Source: Anaerolineae bacterium
GTDB lineage: Bacteria > Chloroflexota > Anaerolineae > Aggregatilineales > Phototrophicaceae
NCBI GenBank assembly: GCA_020849765.1
Contig: JADLAY010000065.1
Coordinates: forward strand, 16,651-80,650
Direction of reading: 5' to 3'
DNA length: 64,000 nucleotides
Shown here: positions 33,716-43,724 of the stretch, in pieces
Layout: each line of letters begins with the position of its first letter
How positions within the stretch are numbered: position 1 is the stretch's first letter
Notes under the pieces: model-generated
What the model was told of the DNA's origin: nothing
Databases searched by the model: none
Seen by the model: only the letters and a program-made list of their open reading frames with translations
Translations under genes and position numbers: made by a program

Positions 33716-34417
33716 TCACTTACTGCCCAGACGGTAGCCGACGCCGTAGATGGTCTGGATGTATTCCGGGTTGCGCGGGTCGGCTTCGATCTTGCGGCGC
33801 AGATTCTTGATGTGCGTATCGAGCGAGCGCTCCATGCCCTCGTACTGGAAGTTGAGCGCCGATTCGATCAGCTCGGCGCGCGTGAAGACGTGCTCCGGGC
33901 TGCGCATCAGCGCGTGGATCAACTCGAACTCGATGCGCGTCAGTTCGATCTCGTGCTCATCCTTGGTCAGTTGCCGTCGTGACGGATTCAGACGCAGCGC
34001 GCGGTAACGGAGCACGCGTTCCGTCTCCGCCTCCAGGTCGCCGGAGCTGCGGCGCAGCACCGAGCGCATGCGCGCCACGACCTCGCGCGGGTTGTACGGC
34101 TTGGTGATGTAATCGTCCGCGCCGATTTCGAGGCCGACGATCTTGTCCTTATCGTCCACGCGCGCGGTCAGCATAATGATCGGCGTCGCCTTGAGATGGG
34201 GGTCACCGCGCACCGCCCGTGCGATCTCCATGCCATCGCGATCCGGCAGCATCAGGTCGAGCAGCACCAGGCTGGGCTTCTCCTGGCGCATGATGTGCAT
34301 GGCGGTCGCGCCGTCCGCCGCCGTCAGCACCTGAAAGCCAGAGCTTTCCAGGTAGGCCCGCAGCGCACGCATGGTCTCCGCGTGATCTTCCACAATCAGG
34401 ATGCATTCCGACGCCAT
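33716..34417 (-). CDS. OmpR/PhoB-family response regulator
   Basis: 233 residues from ATG 34417, with GGTGGAAAC upstream; a TTG start at 34444 is less likely. The receiver has Asp11, phospho-acceptor Asp54 (LVLLDLMLPDRDGM) and YITKPYNPRE with the conserved Lys. The winged helix (about 135-230) includes ELTRIEFELIHALMRSPEHVFTR and YIQTIYGVGYRLG. It is divergent from the efflux operon at 34761. Between them lie 11-bp-phased TTTACAC-like repeats (34672-34711), the sort of target this class binds, and similar repeats precede the secreted gene at 43725. Confidence 0.95.
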   Translation of the reverse strand: MASECILIVEDHAETMRALRAYLESSGFQVLTAADGATAMHIMRQEKPSLVLLDLMLPDRDGMEIARAVRGDPHLKATPIIMLTARVDDKDKIVGLEIGADDYITKPYNPREVVARMRSVLRRSSGDLEAETERVLRYRALRLNPSRRQLTKDEHEIELTRIEFELIHALMRSPEHVFTRAELIESALNFQYEGMERSLDTHIKNLRRKIEADPRNPEYIQTIYGVGYRLGSK

Positions 34418-34510
34418 GAATTTCGTTTCCACCGTTGCTGACAATTCGCATTTTCAACCTGCATTCACCGATCTGTGCCAATCGCCCAATTGTGGGTTTG
34501 GCGACGCCGG

Positions 34511-34580
34511 TAAGGGTTTGGCGACGCCAAACCCCTACAGACACCGTGCGATCGTAGGGACGCCATGCATGGCGTCCGCC
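34511..34580. repeat. GTAGGG-family palindromes
   Basis: TAAGGGTTTGGCGACGCCAA, then ACCCCTAC, and CGTAGGGACGCCATGCATGG, then CGTCC: two units with unrelated but palindromic cores. They lie in the divergent gap 34418-34760 together with the repeat operator at 34672. Confidence 0.75.
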
Positions 34581-34671
34581 CCGCAATCCGCGCAGATCGG
34601 TGAATCGATCTGATTCTCATTTTAACGGAGGATTATGGAGAAACTGTGAATTCTGACGCCGCGTGCAAAAG

Positions 34672-34711
34672 TTTACACTTTCCCCAACATTTCCTCGCAC
34701 TACCCCCACAT
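34672..34711 (+). promoter_or_regulatory. Phased direct repeats upstream of the efflux operon
   Basis: TTTACAC (34672-34678), CCCAACA (34683-34689), CTCGCAC (34694-34700) and CCCACAT (34705-34711), with CA steps every 10-12 bp on one strand. The first unit matches those at 43636 and 43647. The pattern resembles PhoB/PhoP-type boxes. Confidence 0.5.
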
Positions 34712-34760
34712 TCTCTGCCGACAATACCGGCAGATGAGACAGACCTACATGGAGTTTCCC

Positions 34761-35966
34761 ATGCGTGTGACCCGCACGTTAGCCCTTTTAGCCTTGTTGA
34801 TATTCGCCATCCCGCTCGTGATTGGCGAAACGCGCGTCATCCAGGCGCAGGATGATACCGGAGACACAGTTGTCGCCCCGATCGAGGGCGATCCGGCACA
34901 GATGTCGTTCTCGCTGGACGAAGCGCCCGCCGCCCAGGCGACCACGGAGGTCGACACAAGCTCGACCATCGCTGTGCTCGGCTCAATCGAAGCCGCCCAG
35001 ACGGCCAGCCTGACCTTCCTCACCTCCGGCATAATCGCCGAACTGCTCGTCAGCGAAGGCGATTACGTCGAGCAAGGCCAGCCAATCGCCCGCCTCGACT
35101 CAGAAAACGCGCAGCTTGCCTATGACCAGGCGGTTTACAACTTGGAACTGGCGCAGCTCGACCTGGAAGAACTGCAAGCCCCGCCCGACGAAACCGATCT
35201 CGAAAACGCGCGGCTCAACATCGTCAGCGCGCAGAGCGCTTACACCGACGCCGCCAACAGTGTGTCTGATTCTGACCTGGCGTCGGCGCAGATGCGCTAT
35301 GAGCAGGCCCAGGCATCCTACGACCTGGCCGTTCAGGTGCGCGCCAACATGAACGCGTCCGATGAGCAGACCGCGCTCCAGGATGCCGCCGTCGGCGCGG
35401 CGTCGTTCAATCTGGAGATCGCGCGGCTCCAGTTGGAGGAGATGCAAACGCCGAACAGCGCCAGCCTGTGGTCAGCCGGGGCGCGCATTCAGATCGCCCA
35501 ACTCGAATACGATCAACTGCTGGCCGGGCCGACCGACGCCGAACTGACCAATGCACAGCTCGCGGTCAGCAGCGCCCAGGCGCGCGTCGAAGAAGCACAG
35601 ACCACGCTCCAACGGCTCGAACTGGTCGCGCCCTTCTCCGGCGTGATCACGTCGCTGCCCGTCGACCTGAACGCCAACGTCACCACACAGACGGAGATCG
35701 CGCAGTTGACGGACATCTCGCAACTGCTGCTGACCGCTCCGCTGCATGAACTTGACCTGGATGAAGTCAGCATCGGCGACCCGGCGACGATCGTCCTCGA
35801 CGCACTGCCGGACGAGACCTTCAACGCGACCGTCCAGCGCATCGCCTGGATCGGCGAGGAGTCGGATGGCATCGTCCAGTACACCATGTGGCTGCTGCTG
35901 GATACGGCCGACTCGCGCATTCGCCTGGGCATGACCGGCGAAGCCAACATCGACGCCGCAGCCTGA
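34761..35966 (+). CDS. Periplasmic adaptor of HlyD/MacA type (first copy)
   Basis: 401 residues from ATG 34761: GGAG with a six-base gap lies upstream; two earlier in-frame ATGs at 34734 and 34749 have no RBS. A signal peptide (about 1-30) is followed by an N-terminal barrel-sandwich half (GSIEAAQTASLTFLTSGIIAELLVSEGDYVEQGQPIARLD, key G.V..G), a long coiled coil (about 105-280) and the second half RLELVAPFSGVITSLPVDLNANV. It ends in a beta-barrel. Such adaptors link an inner-membrane pump to the outside. It heads a run of seven co-directional genes with a second, longer adaptor next. Confidence 0.88.
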   Translation: MRVTRTLALLALLIFAIPLVIGETRVIQAQDDTGDTVVAPIEGDPAQMSFSLDEAPAAQATTEVDTSSTIAVLGSIEAAQTASLTFLTSGIIAELLVSEGDYVEQGQPIARLDSENAQLAYDQAVYNLELAQLDLEELQAPPDETDLENARLNIVSAQSAYTDAANSVSDSDLASAQMRYEQAQASYDLAVQVRANMNASDEQTALQDAAVGAASFNLEIARLQLEEMQTPNSASLWSAGARIQIAQLEYDQLLAGPTDAELTNAQLAVSSAQARVEEAQTTLQRLELVAPFSGVITSLPVDLNANVTTQTEIAQLTDISQLLLTAPLHELDLDEVSIGDPATIVLDALPDETFNATVQRIAWIGEESDGIVQYTMWLLLDTADSRIRLGMTGEANIDAAA

Positions 35967-36000
35967 GCCGCACCCTAGAGAAGATGGGACAACCCTGACA

Positions 36001-37629
36001 ATGAACACAACTCTGACGACACTCCTCGCGCCCGCGGCGGCCATCCTGGTCGGGCTGGTGCTGTTCTGGTGGCTGTCGAAACGGCTGACCAAACCCGGCG
36101 TCGTGCGCACGCTCGTCCGGCTGGTTGGCCTGGCAGCTGTCGCCCTCGTCGGCGTGACCGGCGGCCTGACGCTCATGCGCAGCCAGATCCAGGCCGCAGC
36201 GGCGACCACCTCGACGCCGATCGTGTCTGAACGCGCCAGCGTCGATTACGGTGAACTGACCGTCACGCTCGACGCCGTCGGCTCGCTGGAGCCAGGCGAC
36301 ACGCAAAATCTGACCTTCAGCGCGTCGGCGCCGGTCACCGAAGTCCTCGTCTCGGTCGGCGATTACGTCCATGCGGGCGACGTGCTCGCACGCGTCGACA
36401 CGACCGATCTGGAAGCCAACCTGCGCGACGCACAGCTCTCGCTGGCGCAGGCCCAGGCCTCGCTCGATGCGCTGACCGCCCCGGCCTCGGAGCTGGACAT
36501 CGCGGCGGCGGAGGCCAACATCACCCTGGCTCAGGCGCAGCTCTACTCGGCCTCGCAAGGCGGCTCGAGTGAAGCCGACGTCGAGATCGCCCGCCTGCAG
36601 GAAGAACTGGCGCGCAACTCATTGTGGCAGGCGCAGATCAACCGTGACATGCGCGTCGAACAGGAAGAAACGCGCGGCGGCGGCGTCAACTGGCTGGAGC
36701 AGCAGCAGTACGATTCGTCGGTCAATCAGGCCGAAAACAGCGTCACGCTGGCTGAGATGGATTACGAAGATACGGTCAACAGCGGCCCCAGCGGCAGTTC
36801 GCTCGCCAGCGCCAATGCTTCGGTCGCCAGCGCTCAGGCGCGCCTGGAAGAACTTCAGTCCGGGCCGTCGGAGACGGATCTGCGCCGCGCTCAGATCTCC
36901 GTCGAGTCGGCGCAGCTTGAGGTCGATAACGCGCAAGAAGCGCTCGACGACGCGACGCTGGTTGCGCCGTTCGACGGCATCGTCGCCGAAGAAAACCTGA
37001 TCGTCGGCGTCGTGCCGCCCTCGGCCAGCGCCATCACGCTGATCGACGTCAGTAATTACCGGCTCAACCTGAGCGTCGCCGAATCCGACGTGATCAACGT
37101 CGCGCTCGGCCAGCCGGTCGACCTGGCCGTGCAGGCGATCAACGATGCGCCGGTCTCCGGCACCATCACGGCGCTTGACGTCTCGCCGACGCAGTCCGGC
37201 CAATTGATTTCGTACGCCGCCGAGGTCACGGTCAACCCGACCGAGGACGTGGCGCTGCGCCCGGGCATGAGCGCCACAGCGACGATCACGCTCGAATCGT
37301 ACGATAACATCCTGGTGCTGCCCAACCGCTTCATCGAAACCGATGCGACGACGGGCGGCGCGGTCGTTCAGGTCGAAACGGAGCCAGGCGTCTACACGGC
37401 AGTACCGGTCACGATCGGCGCGCGCAACTCCGAAGAGAGCGAGATCACGTCCGGCCTGAGCGCCGGGCAGACCGTCGTCGTGCTCACGCGCGAGACTTCG
37501 ACCACCACAGAAGAGCAAAGCGGGCTTGGATTTGGCATTGCCATTCCGGGTGGCGGTGGCCCGCCCGCAGGCGGTGGCAACTTCACAGCGCCGGCCGGTG
37601 GCGGCGGCTTTAGCGGGCGTGGAGGCTAA
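36001..37629 (+). CDS. Periplasmic adaptor of HlyD/MacA type (second copy)
   Basis: 542 residues. Two or three hydrophobic N-terminal segments (about 8-65), the last acting as anchor, precede a barrel-sandwich half (LEPGDTQNLTFSASAPVTEVLVSVGDYVHAGDVLARVD), a long coiled coil (about 130-315) and LVAPFDGIVAEENLIVGVV. A membrane-proximal barrel (TITALDVSPTQSGQLISYAAEV ... LRPGMSATATI) follows. The C-terminus is Gly/Pro-rich (GGGGPPAGGG), an unusual tail. It is 3 bp from the ATPase gene and belongs to the same transporter. Two different adaptors next to one pump is uncommon. Confidence 0.9.
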   Translation: MNTTLTTLLAPAAAILVGLVLFWWLSKRLTKPGVVRTLVRLVGLAAVALVGVTGGLTLMRSQIQAAAATTSTPIVSERASVDYGELTVTLDAVGSLEPGDTQNLTFSASAPVTEVLVSVGDYVHAGDVLARVDTTDLEANLRDAQLSLAQAQASLDALTAPASELDIAAAEANITLAQAQLYSASQGGSSEADVEIARLQEELARNSLWQAQINRDMRVEQEETRGGGVNWLEQQQYDSSVNQAENSVTLAEMDYEDTVNSGPSGSSLASANASVASAQARLEELQSGPSETDLRRAQISVESAQLEVDNAQEALDDATLVAPFDGIVAEENLIVGVVPPSASAITLIDVSNYRLNLSVAESDVINVALGQPVDLAVQAINDAPVSGTITALDVSPTQSGQLISYAAEVTVNPTEDVALRPGMSATATITLESYDNILVLPNRFIETDATTGGAVVQVETEPGVYTAVPVTIGARNSEESEITSGLSAGQTVVVLTRETSTTTEEQSGLGFGIAIPGGGGPPAGGGNFTAPAGGGGFSGRGG

Positions 37630-37632
37630 CGA

Positions 37633-38442
<810 letters not shown>

Positions 38443-38449
38443 GAGCAGG

Positions 38450-39694
38450 ATGATGAACATCCTTGAGAACCTGCGCATCGCCCTCGATAACCTGATGCTC
38501 AACCGGCTGCGCGCGCTGCTGACCATCCTCGGCATCGTCATCGGTGTGGCGGCCGTCACCAGCCTGATCAGCCTGGGGCGCGGCGTCGAAGATTACATCG
38601 CGTCGCAGTTCGAGGGCCTCGGCGCGGACATCCTGACCGTCCGCGCCCGCCCGCCGACGCGTGGCTTCAACCGCTCGGCCATCACGCCGCTGACCACGGC
38701 GGACGTCGCCGCGCTGGAGTCCGACGCCATCGCGCCGAGTCTGATCGCGGTCACGGCGGAATATCAGGTGCAGGGGACGGTCGTCTACCGCTACGACAGC
38801 ATCTCGTCGTCGATTCGCGGCGTCAGCCCCAACTACGCCGCCGTCAACGACTGGTATCCGCTCGAAGGTGGCTTCTTCACTGAGCAGGACAACACCGCGC
38901 AGTCGCAAATCGCCTTCATGGGCAAGACCGCGATCGAGGATCTGTTCGGCGACGAGAACTACGACCCGACCGGCGAGACGATCCTGATCAACGATCTGCC
39001 CTTCACCGTGGTCGGCATCATGGAAGAACAAAGCTCGACCTTCGGCCAGGACCCGAACTCGGCCATCCTGGTGCCGCTGCTGACGGCGCAGAGCAAACTC
39101 GGCAATGCGCGCGTCGCCGGGTCGGGCTATTCCGTCTCCACCATTCAGGCGCAGATTGCCGAGGACGGCGACGTCGACACCGCCACCGACGAGATCGAGA
39201 CTTATCTGCTGGCTGAGCACGGCATCACCAATCCGGATCTGGCCGACTTCTCGGTCAGCAACCCGGAGACGATCTCGGAAGCGCGCACGGAGGTCTTCGC
39301 CACGCTGACACTGTTCCTGAGCGCGATCGCCGCCATCTCGCTGTTGGTCGGCGGCATCGGCGTGATGAACATCATGCTCGTGTCCGTTTCCGAGCGCACG
39401 CGTGAGATCGGCCTGCGCAAGGCGGTCGGCGCGCGCTCGTCGGACATCCTGAGCCAGTTCATGATCGAGGCGCTGATGCTCTCCCTGCTCGGCGGCGCGG
39501 GCGGCATCCTGCTGGCGCTCGGCGTCACGACGATTGCCGGGAACGCCCTGCTCTCCGGCGTCACACCGTCGTTGAGCGCCGACGTCTTCCTGCTGGCGAC
39601 CGGCGTCTGCACTGGCATCGGCATCTTGTTCGGCCTCTACCCCGCCAACCGCGCGGCGCGCATGCAGCCGATCCAGGCCCTGAGGTTTGAATGA
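38450..39694 (+). CDS. MacB/FtsX-type ABC permease (first)
   Basis: 414 residues from ATG 38450 or 38453, behind AGGAG. The N-terminal helix (RLRALLTILGIVIGVAAVTSLISLGRGVEDYI) opens a large extracytoplasmic MacB-PCD domain (about 45-265). Three C-terminal helices follow with GGIGVMNIMLVSVSERTREIGLRKAVGARSSDI, the FtsX signature (key NIMLVSV.ERTREIGLRKA.GA), and end GLYPANRAARMQPIQALRFE. The topology is that of type VII exporters. It overlaps the next permease by four bases (ATGATG at 39691), so the two probably form a heterodimer with the upstream ATPase. Confidence 0.95.
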   Translation: MMNILENLRIALDNLMLNRLRALLTILGIVIGVAAVTSLISLGRGVEDYIASQFEGLGADILTVRARPPTRGFNRSAITPLTTADVAALESDAIAPSLIAVTAEYQVQGTVVYRYDSISSSIRGVSPNYAAVNDWYPLEGGFFTEQDNTAQSQIAFMGKTAIEDLFGDENYDPTGETILINDLPFTVVGIMEEQSSTFGQDPNSAILVPLLTAQSKLGNARVAGSGYSVSTIQAQIAEDGDVDTATDEIETYLLAEHGITNPDLADFSVSNPETISEARTEVFATLTLFLSAIAAISLLVGGIGVMNIMLVSVSERTREIGLRKAVGARSSDILSQFMIEALMLSLLGGAGGILLALGVTTIAGNALLSGVTPSLSADVFLLATGVCTGIGILFGLYPANRAARMQPIQALRFE

Positions 39695-40890
39695 TGATTA
39701 CCGGACTCTTCGATAACATCCGCATCGCCGTCACGCAGCTGCTCAGCAACAAGCTGCGCACGATCCTGACCATGCTCGGCGTCATCATCGGCATCGCGTC
39801 GGTCGTGCTGCTCCTTTCGCTCGGCCAGGCGGTGCAGTCGAGCATCACGGCGCAGTTCGAAGGCCTGGGCGCGTCGCTCATCCGCATCAGTTCGACCAGC
39901 AGCGACGCACCGCTGACGACCGACCTGGCGGATGCCTTGCGCGCACGGCTGACGACCGCCGCCTACGTCATGCCGCAGACCAGCGGCAACTATGCCGTCG
40001 TCTACAATGGCGACGAGTTCAGCGTCGGCGTCACCGGCGCCACAACCGACTACCTGAACATCAACGAGCGCAGCCTGACCAGCGGCCGCTTCTTCACCGA
40101 AGATGAGCTGAACAGCAGCGCACGCCTGGCCGTCATCGGCGTGGAGACGGCCGAGAACCTGTTCGACACGGCCAACCCGCTCGGCAACGAGATCCGCATC
40201 GGCACCGTCTTCTTCCAGGTCATCGGTGTGCTCAACGATACCGGCGGCGAAGACGACGACCTGATCATCGTGCCGATCACCGCCGCGCAAACGCGCCTGA
40301 ACGCCACGCGCACCAACAGCGGCGAGCCGGTCGTCAACATGATCCTCGTCCTGGCGGCGGATAACGAGCAGGTTGACGCCGCGACCGAAGAAGTCGAGAC
40401 GATCATGCGCCAGGAGCGCAACCTGTCGGCGACCGACAGTGATAACTTCCGCGCCTTCACCGCCTCGACCATCCTCGACTCGCTGACCAGCTCGATCGAG
40501 ACGATCACCGTCTTCCTCGGCATGCTGGCCGGGATCTCGCTGGTCGTCGGCGGCATCGGCGTGATGAACATCATGCTCGTGACCGTCAACGAACGCACGC
40601 GCGAGATCGGCCTGCGCAAGGCGGTCGGCGCGCAGCGATGGGATATCGTGTTCCAGTTCCTGACCGAAGCGATCGTGATCACGATGCTCGGCGGCCTGAT
40701 CGGCGTCCTGATCGCCGTCGCCGGTGCCACGCTGATCACCACGCTGGTCAGCGATTTCAACGTCATCATCCAGCCCAGCAGTCTGTTACTGGCCGCGGGC
40801 ATTGCCGCCGGGGTCGGCGTCTTCTTCGGCGTCTACCCGGCCAGCCGCGCCGCCAGCCTTAGCCCGATTGACGCTCTGCGTTACGAGTAG
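39691..40890 (+). CDS. MacB/FtsX-type ABC permease (second)
   Basis: 399 residues of the same architecture as its neighbour: start LRTILTMLGVIIGIASVVLLLSLG, a MacB-PCD-like domain (about 45-255), three helices with GGIGVMNIMLVTVNERTREIGLRKAVGAQRWD and end GVYPASRAASLSPIDALRYE. The two permeases are clearly paralogous, indicating local duplication. Translation is coupled to the first permease by a four-base overlap. Their extracytoplasmic domains differ substantially, which would let them contact different adaptors or substrates. Confidence 0.95.
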   Translation: MMITGLFDNIRIAVTQLLSNKLRTILTMLGVIIGIASVVLLLSLGQAVQSSITAQFEGLGASLIRISSTSSDAPLTTDLADALRARLTTAAYVMPQTSGNYAVVYNGDEFSVGVTGATTDYLNINERSLTSGRFFTEDELNSSARLAVIGVETAENLFDTANPLGNEIRIGTVFFQVIGVLNDTGGEDDDLIIVPITAAQTRLNATRTNSGEPVVNMILVLAADNEQVDAATEEVETIMRQERNLSATDSDNFRAFTASTILDSLTSSIETITVFLGMLAGISLVVGGIGVMNIMLVTVNERTREIGLRKAVGAQRWDIVFQFLTEAIVITMLGGLIGVLIAVAGATLITTLVSDFNVIIQPSSLLLAAGIAAGVGVFFGVYPASRAASLSPIDALRYE

Positions 40891-40912
40891 GGCACTGAAA
40901 GGATCATCCATC

Positions 40913-42259
40913 ATGCAAGGAGTCATGTTCGCAGGCGTCTTAATGCCGCTTCCCTACATCGTCTACGCTGTCATCCAGACGGTGCGCGGCAAACTGCGCA
41001 TCACAGGGTTCGGCACGCTGCTGGCCTATGTCGCCGTGCTCATCCCTCTGATCATCATCGCCATTCAAACGGTCAACGACGCCGAACCGGCGATCCTGAC
41101 CATGGCGGCGGTCGCCAGCGGCGCGGTCGTCGCCCTCTTCAGCCTGATCCTGCTCATCCGCGACCTGCGGCGGCCGGATCGCAGTCTGAATCATTCGTAC
41201 AGCATCCTCGGCCTCGGTGTCGGCCTCCTGGTCATCGCCGGGACACTGCTCACGCCAACAGTGCTGGCGCAAGTCGACAGCGTAATGGGTGTCTCCGCCG
41301 CAAGCGATGGCACCGGGGCAGCGACCACGAGTGGCTTTCCCCAGGGCAGCTTCAGCGCGCCTGAGCTGACGGCGGACATGGCGTCGTCGTCGCTGATCCA
41401 GACGATCGCGAGCGCCAGCGGCCTGACCGGCGAACAGGTCATCGAGCAGATCAACAGCGATGCGTCGATCCAGACGATGGTGACGGATGGCGGCGGCGAC
41501 GTCGCGCCGGTCACCAGCGCGCTCGCCAGCGCCGTGCAAAAAGCGATCGACGACGGCACGCTCAATTCGCAGATGCTGACGCGCTTCGGCGGCGATGCGG
41601 CGACCTTCGCCAGCCAGATCGTCTCTGGCGAGCTTCCGGCCCAGCTTGGGCGCACCATGCTGGCGCAGATCATCTCCGGTGGCACGGCGCTGCCGGATGC
41701 GGGCTCGTTCGCCGCGCCCAGTGATACAGCGGGAACCGGCACGGCGGATACGACGACCGGCACCGATCAAGCCGTCACCGACCTGACGACGACCGATCAA
41801 GCGACCGGCAGCAGCGAGCGCCCGGCAGGCTTCCCCGAAGCCCCCGCCGGATTCGCCATGCCCGGCGCAGAGAGCAGCAGCGACAGCAGCGGAAACAATG
41901 ATGGCGGCGACAGCGGTGCCGGAGCGGCGCAGCCCGAAGCGACCGAGGCCGCCAGCGCAACGCCCACATCGACGCCCGCGCCCACATCAACGCCCCAGCC
42001 GACGTCGACGCCGTTCCCGACCTTCGAGCCGACCAGCACGGTCGCGCCCGTCGTCACGTGCAGCGTGCTCGTCAACTTCAACCTCAACCTGCGCTCCGGC
42101 CCCAGCGCCGATGCCGATCTGCTGCTGACAATCCCGTTCGGCACGATCGTCAAGGCCTCTGCCCACAACGAGGATGACTGGTGGCAGGTGACCTATGAGG
42201 ACGTCGAAGGCTGGATCAGCGGCGAGTACGTCACGATCATGGCCGGCTGCGAACTGTAG
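40913..42259 (+). CDS. Four-helix membrane protein with Thr/Pro linker and C-terminal SH3b domain
   Basis: 448 residues from ATG 40913. Four helices lie in the first 125 residues. A Ser/Ala/Gln-rich, predicted helical segment follows (about 150-290), then a low-complexity Thr/Pro/Ala spacer (TPTSTPAPTSTPQPTSTPFP, about 365-385) and a bacterial SH3 domain (about 390-445): SVLVNFNLNLRSGPSADADLLLTI and DDWWQVTYEDVEGWISGEYV. SH3b domains bind cell-wall peptides, so it could anchor the efflux complex or sense the wall. It begins 23 bp after the second permease and is likely in the same operon. No close family is recognised as a whole. Confidence 0.85.
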   Translation: MQGVMFAGVLMPLPYIVYAVIQTVRGKLRITGFGTLLAYVAVLIPLIIIAIQTVNDAEPAILTMAAVASGAVVALFSLILLIRDLRRPDRSLNHSYSILGLGVGLLVIAGTLLTPTVLAQVDSVMGVSAASDGTGAATTSGFPQGSFSAPELTADMASSSLIQTIASASGLTGEQVIEQINSDASIQTMVTDGGGDVAPVTSALASAVQKAIDDGTLNSQMLTRFGGDAATFASQIVSGELPAQLGRTMLAQIISGGTALPDAGSFAAPSDTAGTGTADTTTGTDQAVTDLTTTDQATGSSERPAGFPEAPAGFAMPGAESSSDSSGNNDGGDSGAGAAQPEATEAASATPTSTPAPTSTPQPTSTPFPTFEPTSTVAPVVTCSVLVNFNLNLRSGPSADADLLLTIPFGTIVKASAHNEDDWWQVTYEDVEGWISGEYVTIMAGCEL

Positions 42260-42285
42260 GCGCGCAGGTGCACGCGCAGGAAGTG

Positions 42286-42345
42286 GCGGACAGGGCACGC
42301 CCTGTCCCTACGACGAGAACTGTAGGGACGCCCAACGGGGCGTCC
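42286..42345. repeat. GTAGGG-family palindromes
   Basis: GGACAGGGCACGCCCTGTCC with CCTAC, and TGTAGGGACGCCCAACGGGG, then CGTCC, in head-to-head arrangement, between two co-directional genes of the same probable operon. Confidence 0.8.
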
Positions 42346-42396
42346 GCCTGCCCATACATTCACGATATTGTTTGAACCAGAAAGGCACAGCACATC

Positions 42397-43452
42397 ATGC
42401 ATTCACACTGGCGGCAGATCCTGATCACGATGGTCGTCCTGCTGGCGCTCGTCGGCAGCGTCGGCGCGCAGGCGGCAGTCGATCCCGATCTGCTCAACGA
42501 CGTCGCGACCGCCTTCAGCCAGACGGCAGCGGTCGACAGCCTGCATCTGCAAGCGCAAAGTCTGACCGAGACCAAGACGGGCGACCAGAGCAGCTTCGGC
42601 GCCGTGCTCACGTCGAACTACGACTTCGTCCGCAGCGGCGATAGCTGGAACGTCTCCGGCAGCCAGACGACCGATACGACGACGCCCAACGGCAGCTTCC
42701 AATCGACGACCGACATGATCGTGATCGACGGCACGACCTACATGCGCATCCAGCGCGACGCCAGTGCCGACGCGAACGATGCGCCGCAGGGCCAGGGCGG
42801 CGGCTTTTCGCTGCCCGAAGGCTGGTTCGATTTGACGGCGCTCCAGGCCGAGAATCAGGGCCAGCAGGGCGGCGGGCGCGCCTTCCTCGCCGATGGCAGT
42901 TTGCCGAGCAGCCTGCTCGATCTGCTCAGCGTCCCGGTCAGCGCATCCGCCGTCACCGCCCTGAGTGAGCTGCCATCGGATAGCATCGACGGCCAGCCGA
43001 TGCGCGTCTTCCAGGTCACGTTCAACTCGCAGGCACTGCTCGACAGCGACGCGGCATCGCTCGCGCGCGGCGGCGCGGTCCGTGGCGGATTCGTCAACGG
43101 CGGCCCTGGCGGATTCGGCGCGCAGCCACCGACTGGCGACGGCACGCAGGCGCCTGGCGGCGGCTTCGGCCCCGGCCAGGGACAACCTCAGGATCAACTG
43201 CAGGGCCAGCCTGCTGACGGCGCAGCCCAGTTGGACATACCGCCGACGGTCGACCCGGCGGACGTCAGTGTCACGTTCGCGGTTTACATCGGCGCGGACG
43301 GGCTGATCCACCGCATCTACAGCGTGGTCGCCACGTCGATCACGCCCGCCGCCGACGCGACCACCAGCCTGACGACGACCACGACGGCCCAAACGGATTT
43401 CACGGCCTTCAATCAACCGGCGACCATCACGGCGCCGGAGATCGGCACGTAG
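42397..43452 (+). CDS. Exported LppX/LolA-like protein, unknown function
   Basis: 351 residues. The signal peptide (MHSHWRQILITMVVLLALVGSV, ends GAQAA) leads to a beta-rich domain with the pattern VDSLHLQAQSLTETK, SSFGAVLTSNYDFVRSGDSWNVSGS, DMIVIDGTTYMRI and QPMRVFQVTFN, VTFAVYIGADGLIHRIY. This resembles LppX/LprG-type or LolA-like lipid-carrier folds by strand order. A Gly/Pro/Gln-rich insertion (about 225-285) splits the domain. There is no lipobox Cys. If the resemblance holds, it could shuttle a lipid for the MacB-type pump of the same run. This is inference from fold pattern and neighbourhood, not from a recognised family. Confidence 0.6.
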   Translation: MHSHWRQILITMVVLLALVGSVGAQAAVDPDLLNDVATAFSQTAAVDSLHLQAQSLTETKTGDQSSFGAVLTSNYDFVRSGDSWNVSGSQTTDTTTPNGSFQSTTDMIVIDGTTYMRIQRDASADANDAPQGQGGGFSLPEGWFDLTALQAENQGQQGGGRAFLADGSLPSSLLDLLSVPVSASAVTALSELPSDSIDGQPMRVFQVTFNSQALLDSDAASLARGGAVRGGFVNGGPGGFGAQPPTGDGTQAPGGGFGPGQGQPQDQLQGQPADGAAQLDIPPTVDPADVSVTFAVYIGADGLIHRIYSVVATSITPAADATTSLTTTTTAQTDFTAFNQPATITAPEIGT

Positions 43453-43504
43453 GCATCGTGCGGTCCTGGACAGGGTTCGCCCTATCCCCGCCGCCGCAAA
43501 ATCG

Positions 43505-43530
43505 GTAGGGACGCGCCATTGCGCGTCCGC
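43505..43530. repeat. GTAGGG-flanked palindrome
   Basis: GTAGGGACGCGCCATTGCGC, then GTCC, a near-copy of the unit at 10360-10384, past the stop of the LppX-like gene. Confidence 0.8.
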
Positions 43531-43581
43531 GAGGCGATGAAGAATCGCTTCGCGCAATTCGAAAATTCCCCCTCCCCACAT

Positions 43582-43622
43582 GAACAGGCATTGTGCGCAT
43601 GTACAGTGCCTGTTCGCTTTTT
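43582..43622 (+). terminator. Rho-independent terminator after the efflux run
   Basis: GAACAGGCA (43582-43590) pairs with TGCCTGTTC (43607-43615), a 9-bp stem, followed by GC and five T residues (43618-43622). It sits between the LppX-like gene and the next promoter. Confidence 0.85.
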
Positions 43623-43635
43623 ATAAATAGTTTGA

Positions 43636-43676
43636 TTTACACATAGTTTACACTTTTCGCGCAATCTCCCCATATT
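43636..43676 (+). promoter_or_regulatory. Promoter with tandem TTTACAC repeats
   Basis: TTTACAC at 43636-43642 and again at 43647-43653, exactly 11 bp apart. The second copy serves as a -35-like TTTACA, with an 18-bp spacer to CATATT (43671-43676). The arrangement suits activation by an OmpR-type regulator; the related site at 34672 points to the regulator at 33716. Confidence 0.6.
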
Positions 43677-43724
43677 GGCGACCTAAAGTATGAGCAGCCT
43701 GAGTTCGAGTTCTAGGAGGCTACA

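Noticed and set aside
34646..34855. Short plus-strand frame in front of the first adaptor
   Set aside because: It overlaps the phased-repeat operator and the true adaptor start in another frame.
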